Positions 1 to 11,490 of a DNA stretch of 64,000 nt are shown in pieces. The notes under the pieces were generated by a model, which was not told where the DNA came from, did no database searches, and saw nothing but the letters and a program-made list of their open reading frames with translations. Made by a program: the position numbers and the translations under genes. Positions within the stretch are counted from its first letter, which is position 1. Every line of letters begins with the position of its first letter. Source of the DNA: Eopsaltria australis (Eukaryota > Chordata > Aves > Passeriformes > Petroicidae); assembly GCA_034509425.1 (NCBI GenBank), contig JAVTVJ010000068.1, forward strand, positions 1,860,001 through 1,924,000, read 5' to 3'.

Positions 1-3000
1 TTTTTCTAGGAGTGCTGTGTGTCACCTATGGAAGCACACATCTCAAAGAAGGTTTTAACTCTCTGGTTAGCTTTTCTGCATTGTCTGACTAGTTTTAGAT
101 ATCCATAAACTTAAAGCTCCATTAATACATAAGAAGGCTTAGGCAATTAGCTTGAATTATTCATACAAAATACTGTCTAATTCCTTTTTGAATTGATTTA
201 ATTTATTCCTCCCCTTGCTAAATGTAGAAAAAAATACATGTTTTCTACAACCACTATTATTAAGTAGCTCAGGCTATTCCCTCTGCTTGTGATTGCCTGA
301 ACATCAGACTTTTTTCCTTAGGAATTAGTAATAAGTTACATGCACTTGGCCTGAGTCTTCACTGCTCTGCCCTACACAAAGGACAAAAAGCTACACATAG
401 AGAGAATGGCTTTATTCCCTGTTGTTTTAAGCACATGTGTGATTTCAGTCCCTGGAAGCATGCTCCCAATTTGTGAGCAATCTGTTCATCCATTCTTTCA
501 AATACAGTACTTTTCCTCCAATGCCAAAATTTGAAATAACAGAACTGTCTCCTCTGCCTCTTAGTCTTTTGTGCACGTAGCCACCTATGCAATTATTCAT
601 TAACAAAATCCACTTTACAGATAATGCATTGTTCTTCTCACCTAAAAATGAAGTGGAATTGGCCTGATTCCTGTCACAGGGAGAATAACTGGAAATACCT
701 GCACAAGTTTTAGCCTTAAACATTACATGGACAAGTTTTAATAGTCCTTTTTCATGTCAAAGTTGTTGTGAGTAATCAACCTCCTTTACTGCAGCAATTG
801 GCAAATTTACAAGAGCATTATACCAGATTTTTAGTTTCTTTACCAAATGAGCCCTCACAGGTCACCAAAACACCAGCCATCACTTCATTAGTCATGAAAA
901 ACTCCCCTCCTTGAAGTGCTTACCATGTGCAAACCTGAGACCAGGACAGAGAACTGTGGCACAGGAACAGTCATGGAGGAAATTTGACAGGTGAAGCCAG
1001 ATTTGTTGCGTGGCTAAATACATACCAAATAATAACTGAATACATGCTGAAATGAAAGCAGTTATCCCAAACAAGAAATATTTACCTTATTCCTTTTCTT
1101 CCTTTTTCAAAGCAGCAGTTTATTCATGTTACACATGAGTTTGTAGGCAAAGTAACTAAAAGAAAATGATGGAACCACTGAAAATACATGCATTTTAAAA
1201 TGATGTAAGTAAAAGTACCAGGATGCTGAATCAAATACAGATAACCGAGCTGATAGTTACTGACAGTTACCATGGGTATCTTTTGATATATTTATATTTA
1301 ACAAGTATATATCCAACAATCATTTACATCACTCTTAAAATAAAAGATTAAAGTAACTATTGCTATATAATAAGCAGGTACCTTCAGTGAGTCTCCTCCA
1401 GTACTGCTGAATGTGTAAACATAAATGGTGATTAGTTTAATATTGCCATACCCATGTACACCTGCAAACAAGAAGCTTAAGATTTGTGGATGTTTATTAC
1501 ATGAACTCAGAGGAAATGTTTGATGGTCTTCTGTTTTAATAAATAAACTGGCTTTTCTTTGTAGGGTATTTTAGGTAGTTTTTTCCTCTACAGTTTGAAA
1601 ATTTCTTTTCCCATAAAATGTTTTAGGAAAGTGTTTAAAATGGGTTTCCTTTGGCTGCTATGGATACAAAAAATGCTTAAGTGTCTCTTGGGAATTTTTT
1701 ATGTTCTTTGAGACAAGAAAGTCAGAGGAAGGAGTTAAAAAACAGAAGTGCCATAAGCAGAAATAGATTTTACAGTTCTTCTACTGGAACACAGTATCAT
1801 CCCAGTGGAAGTCATTAGACATTTTTTCTCCATATATAATGAAGGACTGCAGTGACTCATTCCTGAGTTGTAAATGAATTTTTAAAACCTTTCAGAGCCA
1901 TGGTCAGGGACATCGTAAAAATGAACAGCTCAGGATATTATTCCGACCCATCATTTCTTAGCAAGGAGATCATACAGGTCAACTGCTGAGTAAACCCTGT
2001 TCATGGACGTTGAACTTTAGGTCAAGTGTATTGCTAAGAAATTTAAGTGCTAGTGAATGAAAATCAAAAGCAATTATGATCAATTATACCTGTATAAAGC
2101 AAAACATGTCTTTTTGCTTTTGCTGTTTTAAAATATTACTGACCAGAAGTCATCAGAGACAAAGCAACAAAATAATTTCTACAGATTTCTCGTCGAAGTG
2201 CCTTCTCTCTTTTTCTCTCCTGTCTTTGGGATGGAAAATGAAATCACGTCAGTCTTTCTCACATAATTACATTATTGCTTTGCTAGAAGTAGGAAATTTT
2301 GTTTTGAGACTATTGTCAAACACTGTCCTTTCTAGCCTGTTTTAACTTAGCCTCTCCTTTTCAAAGTAACTGGTTTTTCTTATGTGATTTTATCCTTTTT
2401 TCCTTTATCTGGCCTAGTAACCTGGAGAACAGTGGGCAGAGGACTGTGTGTTGGCCAAAGTACAGCATCCCTTTCCCACATCCTGTTGTAACTTAATTTT
2501 CTTTTTGTGTGTCACAGGGGTGTATCACATGTATCTCACCAGTAGACTGAAAGGTAAGTATCACTGTTGAGAATCAAGTATCTGATCAGGCTGAAAGTGG
2601 TGCAGAGGAATCACAGGAAATTTATATTTTTATTTTTTTCTGTGTCTCTTGGAAAATAACTTCAATGCTGTGTGCCTCAATTTTTGCATCTGTAGGAAGC
2701 ACATGGTTACTCATCTCAAAGGACTGCTAGAACTTAGTTTATCAATAGCTGTAAAGCACCATGTACTCCCAGATGGAAAATACACATATTTTAGAAGATT
2801 AAATTTAATACTTGTGGAATCCTTCAGCAGTTTTAAAAGCGCTATTCCATTCACTCAGAGCATCAACTCCAACCTACACAAAACAGTCCCTAAAATATCC
2901 CCCAGTCTTTTCATGAAAACCATGGCAAGTCCAAGCACCTTTGTTTGATACTGTGCTCAGAAAATATTCAGAGTGAAATCCTATCCCTGCCAAAGTGAGT

Positions 3001-5747
3001 AGATAGGGGTTTTTTCCAATCCAGATTTAGAGTCTCCAGCCAATAAAATGCTGCTTATGTCCTTTGGAATCATATTCCAATGGCTTATTGTCCTTATGGC
3101 TAAAAGTTTTGGGAGATGGCATTTCCCAAAGAAGTCTACCTATCCTTAGATTTGATTTCAAGCATGTCTTCTGCCTTTTAATTGGATATTAAATATATTC
3201 AGAAATATATTTAATAACATCTTGTGGCTGCTAGCCTTTTCAAAGACAATAACATAACTATTTTCAAATAATCTGAAAGCATATTGCCTTTCCAAACATC
3301 TTGATTTATACAATGGAAAGAGCTCAGGCAATGGAAAAAAAAAGAACATTCTCATTCAGAGAACTATTAAACTGGTTTTCAAAGGCTGATACTGAGAAAG
3401 TAGAGGCAGTGGAAAAATGAAAAAAGAGTTTATTAGGAGATATATATCCCTTCTGAACAATTTAATTCTTGAGTAGAAGAAAGCACATGGCAAGTGTTTC
3501 ACTCTTATTAAAAGAAAATGAAGTCTGGATGCATGGTTTCACATCCAATAAGATAACACTGCTATTAGGTCAGCAGGCACTATAGGAATAATTTTTTTTC
3601 CCCTTTCATACAACTGCATTGCAATTTCAGCTACAGGCTTGTGGAGACAAAGGAAGGAAAGAAATCTTACTTCAGACATTATCACTTTGATCTCCTCAAA
3701 TGATCCTGGATTTTAATGACAGTAGGTGATTGATGTTACAGTGTTTTAGTTAAATGCCTGGGTTATTATGCTGTGAGAATTTCAGTCAGCCATAGCTGCA
3801 TTGTTGCTGTGAGCAGAGCTGCAGTGAATTTCTTTCCCTATTAACAAGCTGAACTAGAACAACCTGTATCTCCATTCTGTAGAACTGAGGTCACAACAAT
3901 GATGTGGCACTAAAATTTGCTTTAAACCATAGAAATTTTATCCCAACCAGCCTGAGGACTAGATCAGATCTTCAGGGGATGTTGCTTCCTTTTATCATTC
4001 TGTTGTGTATGATCCACATGATGTGCATCTGTGGTGTATGATCCACATCTTCCCATCTGTTCAGAGTTCAGATCCTTAGAGAAATGGAAAGGGAATGAAA
4101 CCCATAATGTTTACATTTTTCAGGATGGACAGTGCCTAGAGTAAACTCCTTGCTAATCACGCAGGCTACAAAAGGGACACTAAGAAATGAGACTGGCAGC
4201 TGGTGAAAAAAGGTCAAGAAGCCTTGCAGCTTGTCTCCTGTCCAGAAGAACCATATACAGGATAGACAGCTCATCCTCATGAGGAGAAGGAAGCTCATGG
4301 CAATGCAGAAAGGAGGTCACTCACACTGCCAAGAGGTAGTCTCAACAGGAGAGCTCATCCACTCTCTCTTCTCTGCCTGCATCCCTGAGGTGTTCTCAGG
4401 CCAAACTCTCAAAGTCGTGTTTTATAGCTCAGTACAATTGTTCAAGTTGGTATGGCTTCATGTTTAACGATTTCCATTTAATGGAAGTCAGGAAATGTTA
4501 AATGTCTGGTTACAGTGCTGTAGCTGTGTCTTTTACGCAATGAAAGCAGCATGGACAACGGAGTTCAGCAAATGCTAAAACATGCTGGATCCACATGGAC
4601 TTTACTGCTGTATTTTAAATCATTCAACAGAAAATGCTGTGCTCCTGTCTAAATGCATGTCTCAGCCCCTTTGAATCCAGTAATATGTCTCAAGAAAGTT
4701 TTGCTGATGTTGTGATTTCAAAGGTGAGCGTGACTCTACCTCCTGCCCCAATTATCACCCAGTTTCTTTAATAATTCAAAATCCTTGCTAAAATCCTGAC
4801 CTGATCCTGATTAATAAAATGATCCTTTATAGCCTTTCCAAGTTAGGCCGATTAAACACAGATTTGGCACAGACAACCTGAGAAACTTCAGTAACATTAT
4901 TCATTTAGCTAACAGAGTTACCTCCTCTGCTGACGCACTCCCAATTAATGCCAAGAAAGGCATCTGATCCGGTGGAAGGGGACCGCTTGTTCCGTGCTCT
5001 CTATTGCCTTGGATTTGGTCCCAATTTAATGATAACATCACTGTGTTTTTCTTGAGAACTGTAATTAATTTATGGAAGTGGGCAGTGTTCTGTCCAGCTC
5101 ACAAGCCTTCCCAAGAGGACAGCAGGCCCCAAGCCTGGATGGCAGCAGGTGTTTTGGAGGGAAGCATTCGTTAGCTCCCCCAAAAGCACGTGAAGCAAGG
5201 CTTGTTTGGCATGGCAGTGGGCGATTAATTTATACCCTGCAGCACGAAGATACCCGAGCTGAAGTACTTTATAATTACAGCTGACGGTCTTACTTGTATT
5301 TGTACATCAGCTTCTCCAGACCTAGGTTCTGCTGCAACCAAGCAGAGCCAGCTTAGCTTAACTCTGCCTGGAAGCAGCTCCGATTAAACTGATGCAACTG
5401 TACACACAATGACGGATTTAAAATTAGTTTTTCGTTACTGTTTATGTGTTTATGAATGCCAGCTGAGTCACTGCAGGCTGAATTTAAACCAGTTTACTAG
5501 AGTTCATACCCAAAATTAGCCAAACCAGTTTAAGACTTAGCTGCAGGGGTGGCACTGGCTGAGCAAGTCATGGTGCAAGGCTGCCAGGGAGGAGGGCCAT
5601 GCTGAAGGACAGGGGATGCTCTGGCCAAAGCCCAGCTGCCCATTGCCTCCCACATACCCCCAGGGGTAGAGGTGACATGGGTGATGGCTGTGCCTGTCCC
5701 TAGGAGAAGGAGAGCAGGAGGTCTGAACCCAGGAGGAGTTGAAGAAA
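1..5747. other. AT-rich noncoding sequence, no gene recognised
   Basis: Reading frames on both strands are short (about 100 codons or fewer) and none resembles a protein family I recognise. Composition is AT-rich with scattered homopolymer runs and no clear mobile element. Two places stand out: a short segment bounded by good splice-like signals near 2.52-2.55 kb, and a block from about 4925 to 5435 that keeps many CpG dinucleotides. The last 190 bases or so (from about 5560) begin a GC-richer patch that continues past the CR1 fragment at 5748. I infer intergenic or intronic DNA. Confidence 0.7.
2518..2553 (+). other. possible micro-exon (36 nt), speculative
   Basis: A pyrimidine-rich tract ending in tttttgtgtgtcacag (AG at 2516-2517) is followed by 36 bases and then a near-perfect donor, aag|gtaagt, at 2551-2559. 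The length is a multiple of three. The frame starting with the third base of the segment is open throughout and reads VYHMYLTSRLK; the other two frames contain stops. I do not recognise this peptide. Splice-like pairs of this quality also arise by chance in 64 kb, so this is a candidate only. It could equally be a decoy site in intergenic DNA. Confidence 0.12.
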
Positions 5748-5932
5748 TAGAATCATAGAAACATATAGGTTGGAGAAGACCTCTAAGGCCATTGAGTCCA
5801 ACTGCAAACCCAGCACTGCCAAGTTCACCAATAAACCATGTCCTTAAATGCCACATCCACTCGTCTTTTAAGGGATAGAAACTCTTACTGGAGTCTCACC
5901 AATCCACTCCAGTTGGGAACTTGTCCCAACAC
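5748..5932 (-). mobile_element. CR1 LINE 3' fragment, reverse orientation
   Basis: Read on the plus strand it opens with the complement of the CR1 octamer tail (aatcatagaa at 5751). It continues with ggttggagaagacctctaa and a stretch giving 'gagtccaactgcaaaccc', 'gcactgccaagttcacca' and 'aaaccatgtcc'. This order is characteristic of one group of avian CR1 3' ends. The match is clear to about 5870 and becomes loose up to about 5932. The element is heavily 5'-truncated and holds no intact coding sequence. It sits inside a GC-richer patch, 0.9 kb from an oppositely oriented CR1 tail. Confidence 0.88.
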
Positions 5933-6794
5933 AGAGCTAAGATGTTATTTCCCTTGCCCAAAGACTGACATAAGATCAGCAGATAAGAGCTGAATCTCTT
6001 GGACTATTTCAGACAGTTTTTACAACCAAATCTTAGTGACTCTGCTTTCAGGATCCAGCCCACCTTGGAGAAGGGAGAGAGATTATGAAAGATTTTACTA
6101 TTTCCAGAATAGAAGATGATATAAAATGATGCCATGTAGAATGAAGCCTGGTTGTTTAAAGTATCTTCTTTCGATGCTGAGCTGGAGACTTTGTGTAAGA
6201 TCTCTTGAGGAGAGGTTGAGAGGTCCCTCCCAAGCCCTGTGCAGAGGAGGGTCCAAGTGGAGGCTGTGGGGCTCACAGGGTTTCCTGTGGCAGGGAAGAT
6301 TGGAGGTTTCCAGCTCCTGGAAAAGACAGGGGGCTGTGCCTCCATCCAGGGGCCTGCAAGGAGTGTGAGTGCCCCACGGCAGGTGGGGACATAAAGCTGT
6401 GCCCGGGGAGGCACCCCAGGCTCACAGCAGCACCAGGAGGAGGCACTGAGGCATGGCAGAGGCACATCCCCTCCCGCAGGGACAGCCCCTGTCTCCTGGC
6501 CAGGCCTGCTGAGGGGGGCTTGGGCAGATCCTGGGACCACTGATCCACACGGGCACCTCTGCCAAGGCTAGAAGAGGTCCTGGTGCTTTTGTCCTGGATC
6601 CTGCCACTTTGGGGAAGGGGCTTTAGTTATCTGCATAGCTGTTGTCAGCAAGACATTTGGCTTTTACAACCACAGGCCCCACTTTGAGAACTGAGGAGGG
6701 CTTTGTGGGCACCTGAGGGACACAGCACCTACAGCAGGAGATGGAGTCAGGTTCCTCACAGCAGGGCAGGGTGGGAGGTCAAGAGGCATCAAGT
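5933..6794. other. GC-rich noncoding patch between two CR1 fragments
   Basis: From about 6180 to 6780 the sequence is markedly richer in G and C than its surroundings, with many CCTG/CAGG-type words but few CpGs. A minus-strand frame of 178 codons spans 6004-6540. Its translation is dominated by Pro, Ser, Gly and Ala with no domain, and open frames lengthen where stop codons are rare, so I do not call a gene. The patch may be an old repeat I do not recognise, such as an LTR, or simply a GC-rich local domain. Confidence 0.5.
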
Positions 6795-7038
6795 GTAAGT
6801 TGAAATGAGAGTTTCAGGCTGTGTATAAACAGAAACTCTCTTCCTCTGAGGGAGGCAGTGGAGCAGCTCACCCTGAGTGTCTGTGTCATCTCCATCCTCA
6901 GAGGGTTTCAAACTCCACCTGGTCCAAGCCATAAGCAGCCTGCTCTGGCTCCAGCACTGGCTCTGCTTTGGGCCAGGAGGTGGACTGGAGACCTCCCCAG
7001 GTACTTCCCAGTCTGAATAACACCACCATACTATGATA
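6795..7038 (+). mobile_element. CR1 LINE 3' fragment, forward orientation
   Basis: The right half carries the ordered CR1 words gcagcctgctctggctcc, ctctgctttgggccaggagg, tggactggagacctccc and cttcccagtctgaataa, ending in a degraded octamer tail, ccatactatgataa. The left half (ggcagtggagcagctcaccc, then gtctgtgtcatctccatcc) matches the stretch that normally precedes these words in CR1. The left boundary is approximate. This is a 5'-truncated, non-coding copy of a different CR1 subfamily from the one at 5748. Confidence 0.85.
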
Positions 7039-7481
7039 ACCAATAAGTGTTTTTAAACCAAGACAACTTTGCATGTACAGCACATTATACTTGGCCCTTA
7101 GCCTCAATAAGGTCTTGTGGCAGCAAATTATATAAATTATATAGATTAATCAGTTAACTATCATTTCAGTCAGCATTATTTTCACAGTGACTTTGGTTTA
7201 AGGAAGCAAGACATTTTCATTTTTGCAATCCCATGCACTTGAGGAAAACTTTCCAACATACGTGCTTTAGTAAGTTGTCTGACAGTGCTGAGCTCTCATC
7301 AACTGTCTCTTGAAGGGAAATTCCCAACTGAGCACTTTGGGAAACTTGTTCCTTTGTTTACCAGCCCACATAAGACTTTTGGACTCTAATTTTTGGCACA
7401 TCTTCTAAAGCATTTCTGCCACAGTAGCTTCTATGTGTTCTGAAAAGGTAAATTCCGTCCTTACAAGAAAGGTGCATTACT
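7039..7481. other. noncoding spacer between CR1 fragments
   Basis: AT-rich sequence without a supported gene or recognised repeat. It separates a forward CR1 tail from a reverse one. Confidence 0.6.
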
Positions 7482-7675
7482 ATCATAGAGTCATAGAATA
7501 TGCTGAGTTGGAAGGGACCCACAAGGACCATCAAGTTGTGGCCCCACACAGGACAATGCCAAGAATCATGTCTATCTCTCAGAGCATTGTGCAAGCACTT
7601 TTTGAACTCTGTCAGGCTGGTGCTGTGACCACCTTGCTGGGGAGCCTGTTCCAGTGCCCAACCATCGTGTCTATG
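7482..7675 (-). mobile_element. CR1 LINE 3' fragment, reverse orientation
   Basis: The plus strand shows two complemented octamers (atcatagag, tcatagaata), then gagttggaagggaccca, 'aaggaccatcaagt', 'gccccacacaggaca', 'ttgaactctgtcaggctgg', 'gctgtgaccacc' and 'gggagcctgttccagtgcc'. This is the standard order for a CR1 3' end read in reverse, and it is one of the better preserved tails in the window. It stops abruptly near 7675, as expected for 5' truncation at insertion. Frames that cross it on either strand are by-products of the repeat, not genes. Confidence 0.93.
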
Positions 7676-10600
7676 TTATCATCCTCCCAAGATCAGAGAG
7701 TGGCTGCCCATCAAAATTCTCACAGTGAGTGAAAATCGATACTTCAAACACAACCACCCATCTGTTAGTCATAGATTTCATTAGCAGAGAAGCAAGATCC
7801 ACCACCCTTTTCCAATCAGGTACAAGTTTTGCTAAAATATAAAGGAATTTATATTAAATACAAGCATTACTCTATTTATCTGAAGTATCAAATTTTGTGT
7901 ATGTTCTATTTTTAGTCATATATATAAAAGACATTTTTTTTCCAACTTTTATTTATATGTCTGTTTTCCCCTCTTTTTGCAGTAAATTAGTCACTAATTT
8001 AATCATCTCTAAGATCCATATGCTCGCCCACACCATCCTTCATATGAGTACAATGAGATAAAGATTCTTATTTGCTACACTGGGATATAATTAAACTTTC
8101 TAAATTTCAATTATTTCACTTTCTTACCATGAGCAATCAATGGCCTCCTGCAATACAAGGAGATAATGTTTTCATTTTAAATGTTTCAGAATTTTCTACA
8201 CTCATCTTTTAATTTAGCTTCCAGTCTTTGATAACATGGTTTACATCAAATCAGTAATACACTCCACTGACATGGTTTCTTTTGTTTAGGTTTGGTTTTT
8301 TTTTCCCTCCTATGGCCATATTGGCAAGTTTCACAGCTGAGCAGTATGATAAATACCATATGTTCACCTTCAGGCCACTGTGTTATTTGCTGGTAACTGC
8401 AATTCCTGCTGATGTGGTTGCTGTGTGAAATTAAGAGTGACTATGACACTTTTCTTCTATTACCTTAAGTCATCTTAAGTATCTAGGCAAGTTTCTGGAG
8501 TCACTGCTCCATGAAATGAATTGAAATATGTGTAGATTCACATTTCACATTGGTAAAACACAAGCAACATTTGAATTCTGAACAGAATTGAAAAATACTC
8601 CAATTGGAAAGTTGCCTGCAAAAAATTCAATACTTTTCTGCTTTTATTCATTTATTTGAGCCTATTGCTCATGAATCTAATGAAATGCTAGGCTAGAACT
8701 CCATTTTGGTATGAAATGACTCAAGGGAATTGTGTAAATGTCCAACTTCATGAACAATATATGACAAATCTGTAGAGCAAGTCCTTTGATTAGTTTATCT
8801 AGTGGCTTATAACTTTGCTTTTGAATAAACAGGGATTGTCAGACTCAGGTAGCAGGAGAGTTTGCTATGAATATTCATGCAAACATGCCTGTCCTAAGTC
8901 TTGCACAGTTTAATGGAGCTATTCCTCTGCCTTGCTTTGATTAATTTACTTTTCTAAATGAGGTTTTGTTCATTTTTGTTTAAAGTTTCAAAGAAAGAGG
9001 GCGCAGAAGAGCAACTGATCAAATTACCATTCCCTGAAGACCAAAACAGCTGTCAATAGGAACTAAGAGTTCAATAGAAAGGCAGGATTGAACCTTGTAT
9101 TTCTTAGTCTTTTTTTAGTCCTTCCCACAGGAAAAGGTCTGACTAAGTAAGAGATTTCAGGTTTCTTGCTATTTTTTAATCTTTTAACAAGCAGTGCAGT
9201 CCACCCAGATCAAACTTTTCTTTACTCACTTCTAGGCTAGTCCTGGGCCAAAGAGTTTCTTTCCTTGCTCCACTGTCTCTAAGAGAAACCCCTGCTGGTC
9301 CTTCTCCATCCAGAACACCAGCTTCTACTTCTCCTCTGATTGTAGAAATCCTCCTTAGTGCTTTGGGCTGACCCTTCCTCTTTATGCTTATATGCTTCAT
9401 CAGCTGCAGCCACTCACCTGCAGACATGAAGCAGATCTCTAGTCTTCTCTAGTTTGGAAGTTTACAAAACTTTATTAGACACACAGTCTCCCCAGTTAGC
9501 AACAGTGCTAATGCTGTAAGGTGAAGAAAGGAGGGGAAAATAGAAATCAAGATCCAAGTTAGTGCAAGTGCTATTGCCTTAAGAAAATAATTTGCAGGTT
9601 TCTTGCGGGATCTTGTCAAGACTTTGCAGGAGCGAGGGCAGGCAGCTAAAGATACATAGTTGGATGTAATCTACATGCTTAAACAGTAATAGGTAGTTCA
9701 GTATGCAGTCATAAGGAGGATTTACAAGGTGTTCTTTCACCCAGTAAGACTTTCCTTAAGGAGATGGATCTGCTTTTTCTATAGGGTGTGAAGAAAATTA
9801 GCACCATAGAATAGAACCTGCAAAGGCGAAAACAGGAGCTGTCTAGGTAGCAACAGTGACTTAAAGAGCTTTAGATCTGCTTCCCTCCAGGCAGTGTTAT
9901 TTTGGGCTGACTAGAGATACCTTCACACCTGTGAGCCCCCTCCTGGAGTAAGCTTTAAGAGAAGCCAGGACAGCTTGTTCTCAAAACAATAAGCAGGTGT
10001 TCTCCTTTCATGGAAGTGTCCAAGAAAAAAACGAGTCGCTCAGAAGCAGTGGTGGCACCAATTCTTCCTTGTGGCTTTGTTTGCTTCCTCAGGTACTTCA
10101 GCTTCCAGTGAGATGCATAATAATTGCAGAGGAAGAGCTTATGTAAAGTGGGAATTTTGATGACATCAAGACTCCTAAACTCACAGTTATTGTCCTGAAA
10201 ACCTCTGGCTTCACTGTTACATATTATTAGTAAAAAACTTGATTAGGGTCTATGTTTTGGGTCAGTGTATAGAAATATGTATAATATACAGAAATTGAGA
10301 AATTAAAAAAGGGTTTGACTACAAACAGTGTTCTTCAATGAGGATAATTAAAATGTGGTAATTTTATTGCCTGGTATTGTCAAAATCCAAAGACCCTTTC
10401 ATTTGTGTATTTCTGAACCATCTAGTCCTTGGATCAAGGATGCAGATCAGGGATTTGAATCTAGATTTCTCTCTTCCCTTTCTCTCAGACATGCCCATGT
10501 CCCTTTAAAGTTGTAAAGGAGGTAGATGAAGTCTTCAAATAAAATTTTTTTCTTGTGTTCATTTTGAATACAGAAAGTACTGGAAATACTGTTTTCCAGT

Positions 10601-11420
10601 TAATAAAGCTGAAACCTTGTGAGACCAAGGTGTCAAAAGAAGAGATGTTAAAACAAGCTGCTACAGCTAAGCAGTAGTGTATTTAAAAGAAAGCTTGGCT
10701 GCTGTTTCACTAAGTATTCTGTGGAAACACAAGAACAAAATGGTCGCTTTGTTAACAAAATGCACAGTGTTATTTTAGAAGCAGACCTTAGGGTAGCAAA
10801 TTTCAGTCCTATCTCTATCAAAGGCTCTGTGGCAACTGTGGAAATGATAAACAAGTTTGTCTAGTGTCACTATTGAGTAAGAGGATGAAACAGTAAGTAA
10901 AGGAAGTTATTAGAAAGCAATAGGAACAGGAAGAGATGTAATACTCACAAATCAACATTGATGCTGTAAAAGAAAGTGGTGTTTTTAATCTATTGACACT
11001 TTATTGTACATATTAGCATAGCAATATCTAAAGTAAAATAACCTGGAGCAAATTATTTGGACATTAAATACTACTTTTGTTGAAATTCCTGAAGTGGGGC
11101 CTGTTACTGAAATTATGTATCATGAGGTGTGGGAAGTATGATTAGGGAACAGCAAACCACAGAAAAATAAGGACTACAGGAAAATACCCAGGTACCTGGC
11201 CAGCCAAGTGATGACTGCAGAGCTACACTATGAATGCTGTCAAATACATTTCAAGTGATGGAAAAGCTCACCTGAAGTGCAACAGAGCGTGAAAAATACC
11301 TAACAAAGGGACCTCACAAAGCTAGGTAAACTGGCAGTGGAATGATAGATGGAATATGTCAGCAAACAAAAGGGTATAATGGACAATATTGTTAGTTTAG
11401 AAATGAAAAAAAAATCGCTA

Positions 11421-11490
11421 ATCCTTAGGGATGGAAAGGGCCTTCAGAAAAATTCACCAAAGTCCTCTTTATATGCAGTGATGGTCAAAA
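11421..11490 (-). mobile_element. possible decayed CR1 tail
   Basis: The run cttagggatggaaagggcc followed by 'ttcag', 'attcaccaaagtcc' and 'tatgcagtgatggtca' resembles, word by word, the reverse CR1 tail (ggttggaagggacct, tcatctagtccaac, ctgcagtgagcaggg). No octamer tail is clear and the divergence is high, so it may be chance similarity. Confidence 0.33.

Noticed and set aside
4004..4048. Repeated phrase tgtatgatccacat, two copies about 30 bases apart
   Set aside because: Short and not in direct tandem. It probably arose by a minor local duplication and carries no further information.
6004..6540. 178-codon minus-strand open frame
   Set aside because: It lies in a GC-rich patch where stops are rare, is low in sequence complexity and shows no domain. 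Several overlapping frames on both strands are equally open.
7433..7732. 99-codon plus-strand frame
   Set aside because: It is mostly the reverse CR1 tail at 7482-7675 read through.
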